Below the pieces are notes generated by a model, which saw only the letters and a list, made by a program, of their open reading frames with translations, was not told the DNA's origin and searched no databases. From assembly GCA_001910725.1 (NCBI GenBank), contig MJGA01000044.1, positions 1-64,000 of the forward strand: 64,000 bases of DNA, in the 5' to 3' direction. Both the position numbers and the translations under genes were made by a program. Each line of letters starts with the position of its first letter. Position 1 is the first letter of the stretch. This stretch comes from Phanerodontia chrysosporium. Its lineage: Eukaryota > Basidiomycota > Agaricomycetes > Polyporales > Phanerochaetaceae. Of this stretch, positions 21,530 to 33,179 are shown one piece after another.

Positions 21530-24500
21530 TTATTTTCCAGTGGATCCAAACCCGCCTGAGCCACGATCGGTTGACTGTAGCGTTTCGACAACTTCTAAAT
21601 CGGCATCGGCGATTTTCTCCAGGATCAACTGAGCCGCCCTATCTCCAGTCGTGACTGTGAAGTCACTGTCGCTTGTGTTAAGGAGTAGTATTTTGACGAT
21701 ACCCGTGTAGTCCCGGTCGATAACACCTGCGCCGACATGAATGCCTTTGAGTGCAAGTCCTGATCGTGGTGCAATCCGTCCGTAGGTTCCAGTTGGGACT
21801 CGGATGTGAATGCCAGTGCTGATGAGTTTGCGGTCTCCTGCTGGAATTGTTGCATCTTCTGCTGCATACAGGTCCCAGCCTGCTGCCTCGGTAGTGCTCT
21901 TGGATGGTGTCTTTCCACCATCTAGAACGATCTGAAGGGTTTCCTCTTCATCGAGTTCTAAACCGTCTGTTTCCATAGGTGCTTCTTCGTTCTGAACGCG
22001 CCAAAATTCCGCGATCTTCTCTTTAGCACCTTCCAGATTACTTTCTGGTTCCCATTTGTCTTCTTCTGGCCCATAACCCTTCCATCGAACCATGTACCAG
22101 TTTCGTTTCCTGACACGCCCGGTGGTCTTATGGTTGAGAATTTTCTCGACCTCGTACTCGAGCTCTCCGTCATGAACTTCTGGTTCTGGTGGTGCGGCTC
22201 GTTGGCCGACGATGGAGGGTGTAGAATAGGGGATTAATTTACTAGCATGGAACACCGGGTGATATGCCCTGTATTGTGGAGGCAGTTTCACCTTAAAGGT
22301 TACTTTGGATAGTTGTTCGATGATTTCAAACGGTCCTAGGTACCTCGGTGTCAGCGTGCGTTGAGTGGTTTGGTAATCCTTTGAATTCAGCAAGACTTTG
22401 TCGCCGACTTTAAACGGCACTTCTTGCTTGTTCTGGTCGTAATACCACTTCATACGGTCCGCTGCTAGTTGTAGGGCTGCTTTGGCCTTGTCTTGGGCGT
22501 CTTGTCTAAGTCTGAATATCTCGTTCAAGTCTTTGTTTTTGGCTTGCTTGTCGAGAGTTGGTCCTGCCCGTGGGTGTCTACCATATTCTAGAAAGAACGG
22601 CGTGTCCTTTGTACTTTCGTGTGCTGCATTGTTGTAGGCAAATTCTGCGGTGGGCAGATAATCAACCCAGTCTTCGTGATTGACATTATCAGCGAAGCAG
22701 CGTAGGTACTGCTCTAGAACTTGATTTACTCGTTCTGTTTGACCGTCTGTCTGAGGGTGGTATGCCGTAGACATCGCTGACTCGATACCGAGTAGCTTAC
22801 ACCATTCTTGAAAGAGTTCTGCCGCGAATTGAGTTCCTCTGTCTGAGATTATCTGCAAAGGTAGTCCGTGGATAGGGTAAATTCTATCCATCAAGATCTT
22901 TGCGAGGTCTTTAGCAGAGAATTTGTTCGTTATCGCGAAGAAACGTGCTCTCTTGGTGAGTCGGCATACAACGACTAGAATGGCATCCTTTCCTCTAGAC
23001 GGCATCAACTGAGTAATCAAGTCGATGGTAATAACTTCCCAAGGTCCGTTAGGTACCTTGTTGGGTATGAGTTGTCCGTAGGTCTGCTGTGTGCGATTCT
23101 TCATTCGCTGACACGTATCGCAGCCTGTGACGTATTTCTTGACGAAGACAGACATTCCCGGCCACCAATAGTTTCGGGAGACAAGTTCGTAGGTCTTCCA
23201 CCTGCCTGGATGTCCGGCTGATGGGTGGTCGTGGTGCATTTGGACTACTCGTCGTCGTAAGTCCTCATTCTCATCCTTTGGTATGTATATATGACCCCGG
23301 AAGAGTAGCAATCCATTCTCAAAGTTCCATTCCTCTAACGGTTTCTTGAACTCGCGTGGGCCTGATCTGAGTAACGATTGATAGTTCTTGGTGACTTCGT
23401 CGGATAACAGAGCCTTCTTGACCTCTTGAAGCAGTAAATCGTCGTTTACTGGAGCGTCATGGGAGGCGTCGATCGCACAGACTTCGAGCAGATTGGCGAA
23501 AAATTCTGGCTTCAGAAGAATATGGTCGCGATTATCGAGTTCTACCCCCTCTTCATGATCTGGTCTCCTGGACAGAGGGTCTTCAGCTTCCATTGTTTTA
23601 CCCGGCTTGTGGTGTAGTGTGAAATGGAATCTTGTTAGGTATAATGCCCAACGAGCTTGACGGCGAGACAATTTCTGGGCCTGCTTGAAATAAGTCAGGT
23701 TTTGGTGGTCTGACCATATCTCGAATTTCTCCGGATGTCCCTCCAGATAGTGACTATACTCTTCTAACCCGCGGATTATGGCCAACATCTCCTTGTCGTA
23801 TATCTCATAGTTCCTTTCGTGAACATTGAGTGACTTGGAGTGGAAGGCTACCGGATGGTAAAGCTTATCGTTTGGGTCGAGTTGTGACAGAACCGAGCCG
23901 ATCGCGAAGTCACTCGCGTCGGTAGAGAGCCTGAACGGATTAACGTCGTCCGGAATTCGTAGAATTGGTGCAGAAGTGAACGCCTTTTTCAGGTCGTCAA
24001 ACGCCTTCTGCTGGTCTGAACCCCATTCCCATGGTTGATCCTTCTTGGTGAGTACTGTGAGTGGCTTCGTGATCTTCGCAAAGTCTTTAATAAACCTGCG
24101 ATAGAAATTCGCGAATCCAAGGAATGCCTGAACGTGCTTGACCTTGGTCGGTACAGGCCACTCCGTTACGCCTGTGACTTTAGCAGGGTCCATTTCTACA
24201 TGATTCTTGGATATAATCATGCCGAGATAGGCGAGCTTGTCCTTCTCGAATAGACACTTTTCTGCCTTTGCGAAGAGGTCGTTGTCTTCCAGTCGCTGCA
24301 ACACTTCGTGTACGATCTTTCGATGTTCCTCGCGGTCGTTGCCGAAGATGAGGATATCGTCGAGGTAGACCATAACCTTTCCTTGACGGATAAGGTCTTT
24401 GAAAATGTTGTTCATCATATTTTGGAAAGTTGCCGGTGCGTTTGCGAATCCAAAGTACATAACTTTGGCCTGGAATAAACCGTCCTTGGTTACAAAAGCC

Positions 24501-25534
24501 GTTTTCCACTCGTCACCTTCCTTGATGCGGACATTGTTATATCCCCATCGAAGGTCGATTTTTGTGAATATCGACGCCTGAGATAGTGCGTCGATTAAAT
24601 CGGCGATGCGAGGGATAGGATAATGGTTTTTCTTTGTTATTCCGTTCAAGGGGCGGTAATCCATGCAAGGTCGCAAACTACCATCGGCCTTCTTTACGAA
24701 AAAGAATGATGCAGCGATGGGAGACTTCGATTCTTCAATGTAGCCTTTTCGGCGTTCCTCTCGAATCTACTCGTCGAAAGACGAGCGTTGTTTCTGGTCT
24801 AGCGGGTACACCTTTCCGATTGGGGGCAATTTTGCTCCTTCCTCAAATTCGATGGCATGGTCCCATGGTTTGTGGGTGGGCATGCGTTCAGACTTGGTTT
24901 TACTGAATACGCTTTCGAATTTGTGGACCCAACTCGGTATCTGTGATTTCCATTGCGAGGTGTCAACTGTATCGTCGTCATCCTTTTCCAGGATGTCCGC
25001 GACAGCCTCGGCTTGCGTTCGTTCCTCTGGGTTACTGAAATCAACCCAGTTGATGTGGTGGGGAATATCCTCTTCTCCAATGTCGTCCAGTGAAGATTCC
25101 CAAGGTTGCTCTGGTTCGAGCTCTGCCAGCTCCTCGTCATTGCCGATTTCGATGTCGAGGGCTTGGACTTTCTGTGCCATGCTGGAGACTTTGCATGATT
25201 CAGGACATCTGGTGAACTCCCAATTGCCTTTTGCCCAGTCGATTTCTGGGTTATGCCGGTGTAGGAACTTGTACCCTATATACATGTCTTTGTCGTGCAA
25301 ATCTGTCACGAGCAAGTACTGGGTGTGTTTGTGCGTTCCAATTTCCAAGTAGGCTCGCAGGGCGTGAGTGATTCGTCCTGCTTTATTGATCGTTCCATCC
25401 GCATTTTTTACTTCATACGGATTTGCCAACTTAATAGTTACCAGATTGTTCTTTTCGACGAAGCTGTGATTGATGAAACTCGTCGTGGCGCCTGAATCAA
25501 CCAGGGCTTCTGCCTGCGCTTTTTTACCATACAC
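21530..25534 (-). pseudogene. element 2 Pol with C-terminal dUTPase, one nonsense codon
   Basis: Protease (DSGATTSF near 25490) and the start of reverse transcriptase lie at 25534-24770. An in-frame TAG at 24767-24769 follows, where Trp is usual in this family. The 1048-codon remainder runs to 21530 uninterrupted. In the latter, YLDD is near residue 105, the integrase D-D-E core spans about 550-660 (IDLITQ, SDRGTQF, TERVNQ) and a chromodomain with VRWKGYG about 843-895. Residues about 915-1048 carry all five dUTPase motifs in order: AGWDLYA, APRSGLA, GVIDRDYTG, GDRAAQL and RGSGGFGSTG. The dUTPase would hydrolyse dUTP to dUMP, limiting uracil in element cDNA. Confidence 0.93.
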
Positions 25535-25650
25535 CCACAGAGTAATAGGAAGTTTGAACGATAATGATTTATTATGCCTAGATTCTTGCTGTCGGTTTAG
25601 GGTACATGTTGGGTTCAGGATGGGGCTAAGTACGGGTTCATGGTTATTAG

Positions 25651-26700
25651 AGGGTTAAGGTGGGTTTACCTAGGGTTGAAGGTGACGTATCTGAAGTGGT
25701 GCTGAGACAGCCTATGCGCCGCGAATGCTTTGACACACTCGCGGCGAACTGACGTGAATGGTCATGGTCCCATGTACACATGGGTCAGCCGCGATTGTTT
25801 CGTGACAGTCGCGGCGATGCCTACCTTTTTTCGCGATCATGGGCATTTGCAGCAGTCTGAGCCATTTTTTAAATTAAATAATAATCATATCGCATCCAAA
25901 TAAAATCGCAAAAATAGGCATATATCGCCGCGAGTGTTTCGTGACACTCGCGGCGATGCCTACCATTTTTCGCGATTTTTCCATGGGCATTTGCAGCAGC
26001 CTGACCCAATATTAAATTAAATAATGATCATATCACATCCAAATAAAATCGCAAAAATAGGGGTGCATCGCCGCGAGTGTTTCGTGACACTCGCGGCGAT
26101 GCCTACCATTTTTCGCGATTTCTTCATGGGCACTTCAGCAGCCTGAGCCATTTTCTAAATTACATAATAATCATATCTCATCCAAATAAAATCACGAAAA
26201 TTGGCATATATCGCCGCGACTGTTTCGTGACATTCGCGGCGATGTCTACCATTTTTCGCGATTTTTCCATGGGCGTTTGCAGTCAGGATTAAATAGTTAT
26301 TCAAGAATGAAATCCTAAATTATAAACTGCAAGTACAGTGTTTTACCACTTTTTCAGAAACTAATTTTTTACGATGATGAACCCATATTGACATGGGTCA
26401 GCTGCAGGTGTTCTGTGACATATGCAGTGGACTGACACAGATAAAGGGTCATATTGATATGGGTCAGCCACAACTGTTTCAAGACACTTGCAGCGAACTG
26501 AGTCACTTTTTACATTAACTAATAATGATATCTCATCCAAATAAAATCGCTGAAATTGGCACAAATCACCACCACTGTTCGACAACATTCACGGCAATTA
26601 CTATTATTTTTTGTGATTTTGCCATGGGCATTTGCAGTTAAAATTAAATGATTATTCAAGAATGAAACCATAAATTATAAACTGCTGTCATGGCGCTGAA
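25651..26700. repeat. 143-bp satellite with strong hairpins
   Basis: Tandem units of 139-143 bp. Each holds an inverted repeat with arms ATCGCCGCGAGTGT and ACACTCGCGGCGAT around TTCGTG. Copies lie at 25785-25818, 25924-25957, 26067-26100 and 26210-26243; the middle two are perfect, the outer two have a mismatch. Degenerate units occur at about 25717-25750 and 26395-26505. Between hairpins the DNA is AT-rich and each unit carries catgggcatttgcag or a close variant. No coding capacity is seen. Confidence 0.85.
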
Positions 26701-27466
26701 TCTCTGAGCCAACTCTGCTCATGAAAAATGCCAGAGTTCAAGGGAAGTTATGGAGTAACACGAACACTCGGAGTTGCAAACCCTGGTGGTTGCTATGAAC
26801 TTTTATTGACCACATGCCTTTATCATCTCACAAACCTTTATCCCTTTGTTCCTGAGACAATTCCCAGATTGAAAGTATGATACATTGTGTGCATTTCCGA
26901 TCATCCACGTGAATTCCAGACTCAGTAGTATATAAGCTCCCGTGTTAGCACTTGTATCTTCAGTTCAAATATCTACTCAGATTTCCCCTGTACCTTCTCG
27001 ACTCTGCATAAACCCTTCTCGCAACCTCTGTATAGAACTGGACACCGCCACTTCTCCGTATCTCTGACTTTGAAATCCAGGCAACGCAGACCGCTGAGGG
27101 TGCAGCCCTTTAAGGCTGAAGCCAACTGTCATCTAACTTCTGACCTCCGCTTTCTCTGATCCATTCTCTGTTCTCCGGCCCTATCTCTACCATGCACCTT
27201 GACATATAGTTGGGACTTATTATACTCTTAATCTGAACATGGTCACTTTACTGTATATTTCTACACTTGGATACTTACTTCAAAATGAAGCTCTGCTTGA
27301 TCATGGCTATCTGAGTCACATTTCATTCTTATCTGATGGCAAACAGGTTTGGATTGTGATAGTCTGTCATTGGATTTGTCAAATCTGACCATATCTGTGT
27401 GATACTTTTGCAGACAGCAACACATTGTTGTATTAGCTATACATATTTGAACATACAAACAACGAA
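26701..27466. other. AT-rich non-coding
   Basis: No gene. A promoter-like tagtatataagctcccg at 26929-26945 resembles the TATA region of the element 1 LTR and may be LTR debris. Confidence 0.4.
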
Positions 27467-27690
27467 CGTGACAGTGTAGACCTATTTTTTGCATTATGTT
27501 TCAACTATTTTCCTGGTTTAATTCAGTGAGGGAGGAGTTTTCCCATTGTTGAAAGTCCTAGCTGCCGACAGTTAGTGTCTGACTACTCAGAGGGTGTGCC
27601 TCTGATGCTGTCAAGATCACTCATCTGGCCACAACTGGTTCTTTGGATTGCCAGAGATTATACTGGTTTTTTACTGGTACCTTAGGGCTT
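27467..27690 (+). repeat. decayed solo-LTR relic related to LTR1
   Basis: Aligns by eye with the first 250 nt of LTR1 in order: gtgac, cctattttt, ctattttcct, gtcctagc, then the paired ccgg-like boxes. Differences are mostly C to T or G to A (for example agccgcc to agctgcc, gcgcctg to gtgtctg, accggtt to actggtt). Confidence 0.65.
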
Positions 27691-27852
27691 AGGTCACCCT
27701 CCAGGCTTTGACTTTTAAATTTTTGAAATAACGACGGATATCCCCGACACATTCCAACCTATGTTAAATTATGGAACGTGAAAATCCATGAATTGGGATC
27801 GGTTATGTATGCTGCAAGCATGAGATCAAACTTATAAAACGTGACTGAATCT

Positions 27853-28089
27853 CCGATGGCTGCTCGAGCAGCGATCGGAAACGGTCCAGTCATGGCAGGT
27901 AACACTGCGTAGAACCAGTGTTACCGTCCGATCACTGCTCGAACAGCGATCGGGTGGCAACAGCTGGTGAGATGGGTAGGACCACCCGATTGCTGTTCGA
28001 GCAGCGATCGGGAAGCACCGACAATCGAAGGCAGCAAAGGGAGCGAAAGTATACCCATGAGCCCCGATCGCTGCTCGAGGAGCGATCGG
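27853..28089. repeat. four copies of a 26-bp palindrome
   Basis: Consensus arms CCGATCGCTGCTC and GAGCAGCGATCGG, joined without a spacer. Copies at 27853-27878, 27928-27953, 27986-28011 and 28064-28089 differ at one to three positions each. The spacers between copies (50, 32 and 52 bp) are unrelated by eye. Not an array of identical direct repeats, so not CRISPR-like. Confidence 0.85.
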
Positions 28090-29480
28090 AGTGAGGGCTT
28101 CATTGCACAGAAGGCACTTCGATCACACCCCATAGCAGGCAAAGTGACAACAACTTGTCATACGCAAGCGACAACAGTCTGCATATCATGACATGCTGGT
28201 TTTCAAGTGACCAGTCCCTGAATCATGTAACCACCAACAGAGATCGTGAATAAATGTCAGAAGTGTTTATGCCTCGAATAAATCGCCCTCAGTTCAGGAT
28301 AGATGTTGGGTTCAGAATGGGTTAGAGGTTCAGAGGGTTCAAGGAGGAGTTGACGAAAAGGCATTTGTGCCACGACCAATTTTACAGATGTTTGTGTCGG
28401 TCACATAGTAGAGATCATACTATCTGGGATGTCAGAAATTGCATACGTCTGCCACAAACATATTTAAAAACAAAAACAAATGCAAAGGCGGGAATGTCCA
28501 TTCCACCGCCATCAGCTGGTCGATCTATCTGCAAACAGGTGCATACAACATGTGATCAAATTCGGGGTTTAGGGTTTGGGGGGCGCGAGACGCGAGCGTA
28601 GCGAGCGGCGAGCGCGGAATGCTTCACAGGAAAACCGAAGGCAGCCGACACTGTCGTGTCGCGCTGAGCTTTCGTCGTGAAGACTCATCAGCGGTTTCCT
28701 ACTGGGATATATACCCCTTGCAACCGCCAGGCCCGAAGGGACTGGCGGGCCGACGAGAGGCAAAATGTCGCTCATCGGCTGTAATGCGATTGGCGCGGGG
28801 AAACGTCTCCCCGAGGTCGGGAGCAGCAAATCCCCTAAGGGACTCTTTCTCGGCGAAAGTATGAAGGTTTTGAATGCACAGGTCATGCGGAAGGGGCCAA
28901 CAACACCCCAGCGAGCAGCGGACTACCGAAAAGTCACCTTTCGAAGTCTCGAGATCTCGATCTGATCGGATCAACGCCACAAAGTGCCCGGACGAAGTCC
29001 GGCACGCAGCCACCCCGGCGAAAGTCTCCCGAACCTAGCGGAGTCAGTTCGGAGCCGACCCGGATTCGGGCCGGTTATTAACACGCGCATCGAATCCAGA
29101 GTTAACCGCAGCCCTGGGTCGAAGATCACATGATCACAAACGCTATTAGCAGCCACGAGACGAACACGTGGGACACGTGCACGGCCATCACGGCGATCAC
29201 CGAAGCGCCCACGCCACGAAGGCGGGCGCTCACTGCATCCATTAAATAATGACGCTGTACAACAAAATACTTATAACTGCTGGCTGTACCGTTCAACGGG
29301 TACAACTCCGCTCCAGGGGGTTTAGGCCTGTGAGGGAGACGCTAATGAATATTTAGGCTTAGGGCTTAGGTTAGGGGTTTTGGGTTTGAACCAAAGTGTA
29401 TGCCGCTAAGTAAATATCCTCTGACCATTACGGCCAGCAGTTATCGAATCGCATTACTGCCATTCGTCCACGTGCATGTG
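28090..29480. other. non-coding, hairpin-rich segment and telomere-like patch
   Basis: 28560-29080 is GC-rich with successive small hairpins: CCGCCAG/CTGGCGG (28724-28748), CGGGG/CCCCG (28796-28813), GTGCC-CGGAC/GTCCGGCAC (28984-29005). Degenerate ttaggg/ttaggc runs occur at about 28563-28576 and 29355-29390. No gene is recognised. Confidence 0.45.
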
Positions 29481-30230
29481 TTAAACAGAGTCACTGTTCA
29501 ATGCTGCTTGAATGATGTCCTTTTTCCAGCTATTGACTATGTCCCCGAGATTGCGAATTTTCTTTCGGGAGACAAGCCAGGCGCGGTCGTGGAATCCAAC
29601 GGACCGTATATCCAGATCCTCCTGGACGATTCCCGAGTCCTTCTTCGCCGTACAAATACGATAGGGCTTACTATTCGTTGTGCCGTCATCTCCGCTAGCA
29701 ACCGACTCCGCATCTGAGGCGGGTCCGAGGTCACCGACCTGGTCCTCCACTCCCAAAGGTACATGGAGGGCAGGATTTACCTGCGGATCCGCATCTAACC
29801 GAGGCTCGGCCATTGCGTATCGTATTCGTAGGGATTTAGGTACTCGTAACGCGTTGTCAGTCCACACAACACTGAGGTCGTGTGCCGAGAAGCTGGGTTC
29901 GCTGAGAGCAACAAGCTCGTCAACGTCCATGACATCCCTGGGATCGTAGGTCACACGGGGTTTCGCAACATTGGCTACGCCCACTCGGCCGGCCACCCCT
30001 TCAGGGCGACTCTCACCGGGATATAGACTGCTCTGCTCGCCTTGGAACTGACCAAGAGTCGTCTGCCGAAAGATTTTCAGCTCGGACCCATCAGTGCTCT
30101 CCGCGGCGTGCCACGTACGGTCCTGAGATTGATTAGCTCCGTCGAGCTTACTCAGGCTGGACAACCAGGATTCAACGACGACTTCAGACAAGCCGTGGAC
30201 GTTGAACGCAGACCAAGCGGGATTGAAGTG
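29481..30230 (-). pseudogene. unidentified ORF fragment
   Basis: An open frame of about 250 codons without an ATG, ending at 29481. Composition is normal for a soluble protein (rich in Asp, Ser, Val) and codon use is GC-rich against its AT-rich surroundings, which suggests a captured or truncated gene piece. I do not recognise the family. Confidence 0.4.
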
Positions 30231-30534
30231 GGATTAGGGTTATGAGGGCCTCTAGGATGCACTAGGATGCACCTCAAGCACTGCTACCTGCAGCCAAGCG
30301 CCCAATTCTGGTGCTAGGCGCCTAGCCCCTTGGCAGTAGACCGTTCACTGGCACAGTGCATTCTAGCAAGGATTTCAGCTGCAAAGTGTTGCAGCACGCT
30401 TGCTTGCATGCTCAAGGCCTTGGCTAGCCACGGCCGTTTATGGCCGTGTGCTAGCCCTGTGTCTTTTAGCTGCATGCAAAAGAGAGCAATATACTTCGCA
30501 GCTGAAATTCTTGCTAGGACACCACACTATTAGC

Positions 30535-32362
30535 ATGGCTGCCACTGGCAACCACCTGTCAGGACTACAAAACCAACCCTAGCATAGGGACGAGTGACTG
30601 TTGTCAGCATTTTGCCTGCCACTGGCAACCACCCGTTCAGAGCAGCCAGAAACCCCAAAATGTGCAAGTGAGTGTGCTGCGCACCTTGCAGGTGAATTCC
30701 TTGATTGAACACACTGCACTGTGCTAATGTGGATGCCAGTGGCGACTACCTGTCAAAATCACGAAACCAACCCTAGCATAGAATCAAGTGATTTAGAGTT
30801 TTGCTTGACAATGGCTACCGCTCACCCCTAGCAGGATCCCTTTTCAAAGTGGTCGCCACTGGCGGCTGGCTTTCGTGGCAGTGTTTGAACCCATATTTAG
30901 GGGTAAACCGAGCACAGCATCGTGCCGGCTGCCACTGGCAACCGATGTCAGGACTACAAAATTAACCCTAGCATAGGGGCGAGTGACTGTTGTCAGCATT
31001 TTGCCTGCCACTGGCAACCACCCGTTCAGAGCAGCCAGAAACCCCAAAATGTGCAAGTGAGTGTGCTGCGCACCTTGCAGGTGAATTCCTTGAGTGAACA
31101 CACTGCACTGTGCTAGTGTGGGTGCCAGTGGCGACTACCCGTTAACATCACGAAACCAACCCTAGCATAAAATCAAGTGATTTAGGGTTTTGCTTGACGA
31201 TTGCGACCACTCGCCCCTAGCAGGATCTTTCGCCTAGGTGGTCGCCACTGGCGACTGGCTTTCGTGACAGAGTGTGAACCTATATCTAGGGGTAAACTGA
31301 GCACAGCATCGTGCCGGCTGCCACTGGCAACCGATGTTGACTGAGCACTTTATGATTCAACGGAACAAGATCACACTATAGATGTCAGAACAGAGCAAGT
31401 CGCCAGTGGCAACCTACATGTTTCACACATGCACAAACCCAAGCATAGGGTTGCATTGAGCATGGTGTGCCGGTTGTCAATGGCGGCTGGAATTGTTGTT
31501 ACTAGACTGTGCTTTCAATACGCTGAGATCAGGTCATCCACGCCAAGTGGGGCATCACTGGCAACAACCACATGGGAGAGCGGTCTCATACACGGAGAAA
31601 ACCTCCATGCCTTCCGTTGTTGAGAGAACGTGGGCTTGTCAGTCGCCACTGGCAACGAGAGATGCTCAAGCGAGCGAGTTAGTTAGTTAGTTACCTCTGG
31701 CAACCAGAATTAGCATGTAGCCAACTCTAGCATAGGGTTAGGTGGCTGTTGGCATTATGCTTGCCAGTGGCGACCACTCGTCAAAACCACAAAATTGATC
31801 GTGTCCTCAGCAAAAGTCTATGTTGAAGCAGTTGCCACTGGCGGCTGGCTGTAGTGAATTCAACCCAAATATAGGGGTTAGTAGACCGTGACGTGTTGGC
31901 TGCCACTGGCGACCAACACTCAAAATAACTTATAACAGGGTTACCCGATAGCGGCTTGCTGACTGTATACTTGTCAAACTTGCCCTTACAGCCTGCTTCT
32001 GAACTTGCTTCATTCTCAAATCTGTGGTGTTGTTTGGAAGCCGTGCCATGGGTAGCACGATTGACTTGACTTGGTCAGGCAGATCGCCAATGGCGACCGA
32101 CAAGTTCCACACATGCACAAACCCAAGCTTAGGGTTATTACGTTGAGCACGATATGCTGGCTGCCAGTGGCGACCCATGTTGTTGCTAGAGTGAGTGGTT
32201 AAGGTGAGTAGTTACAATACGAATCGATCACAAGCAGGAGTAGATTACCATGCAAATGTTACCCTGGGCCATCTGGTGAGCTGCGTTGGGTGCCTGTCGG
32301 TCGCCAGTGGCGACCGGCTCGACTGAGCATTGCTCCGAGGTGCTAAATGTGGTCACCACTGG
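30535..32362. repeat. palindrome-dense array with a 389-bp tandem duplication
   Basis: About 20 versions of a 21-bp palindrome (core GCCANTGGC) spaced mostly 60-120 bp, from 30535-30555 to about 32345-32365. Two nearly identical 389-bp units occupy 30557-30945 and 30946-31334. Interspersed is another short inverted repeat, CCCTA-gca-TAGGG, and degraded forms of it. Many copies read GGCAACC where the right-hand copies read GGCGACC. Confidence 0.85.
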
Positions 32363-33179
32363 CAGTTGGACACTTATCCAACAGAACTGCACAGGTCTAT
32401 CACAGGTTTGGAATCAAAATCAATCAGTCCTTTACAATGGAAAATATATACACACATAACCAAGAAGTCGACAGCATGTCCAGGCAGGGGAGATAAAATC
32501 CAAGTCCACTTCGCACTCGAGTCTGCCCCCTGAAGTTGGAACATTGTGAAGATTTCTTCACCACTACTCACCAAGCTCATTATGCAAGAAGTTCACGTTT
32601 CTGCACTTCTAAGCTTAACTGCAGATATCAACTGATCCCTGTTCTTTGCATGCAAATATGTCAGTTTAAAAAAAAAAAACTAATTGAATTCTGCCTTTCT
32701 CTTCCGCATTCTCCACCCACATTCTCCACCTTTGAGGCTGCACGCATTTCATTGGTAGATAGAAAAGTGAATGCTTATTGGATACTACTTGTAATATAAC
32801 ACAAAAACAACGTCCACGACCTGCCGGGCAAAGGTGACCTGCGAAAAACCAACCAGCTGACATATACGAGGGAGGGAGGGGAGGAATATGCGGACGGATG
32901 TCAGTGGAGGCGACGCTGCAGGTGACAAGCCTCTTTAGCAAGTCGGGTTTCCCCGTTTGCGGGTTCTGGCGGAGATCGGCTCGGCGGAGTCACGCGACGA
33001 CGAAGCGAACGGCTGGGAAGGTGTCTTTTTGGTCCTGGGCTTCGCCTGTTCTGCTTTCTTGGGATCGCGGCGAGGCTTCTTGGCCGGCGGACGCGCTGGA
33101 CTTGGGCTCCGCTGGGAGGGAGGCAGTGAACTCAACGGAGAGTAGTCACGAATAGAACTCGTGACACGTCGGCGCGGAG
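32363..33179. other. non-coding or possible helicase A 3' exon
   Basis: Mostly AT-rich, with an A-run at 32668-32680. A minus-strand frame 33135-32935 encodes a Lys/Arg/Pro/Ser-rich tail resembling the basic C-terminus of helicase B. It could be an extra last exon of helicase A, but no donor in the right phase was found. Confidence 0.35.

Larger units (their letters stand above)
20959..25650 (-). mobile_element. element 2: chromovirus with dUTPase, 5'-truncated
   Basis: A minus-strand Ty3/gypsy element. Its 3' LTR occupies about 20959-21489, with a TATA-like tatatata near 21086, after a polypurine tract (minus strand, taaagagggggta, 21491-21503). Pol fills 21530-25650. Gag, the leader and the 5' LTR are missing; sequence similarity ends near 25560-25650, just before a satellite array. 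A 90-bp stretch at about 28255-28345 resembles the truncated end (shared gatgttgggttcag). Confidence 0.88.

Noticed and set aside
27853..28089. CRISPR-like array
   Set aside because: Repeats are palindromes with unequal spacers in a eukaryotic context and no cas genes; they are dispersed inverted repeats.
29355..29390. Telomere
   Set aside because: Only degenerate TTAGGG/TTAGGC units over a few dozen bases, embedded in other sequence; at most interstitial telomere-like DNA.
32935..33135. Separate 66-aa gene
   Set aside because: Basic low-complexity sequence without promoter; more likely a remnant or alternative last exon of helicase A.
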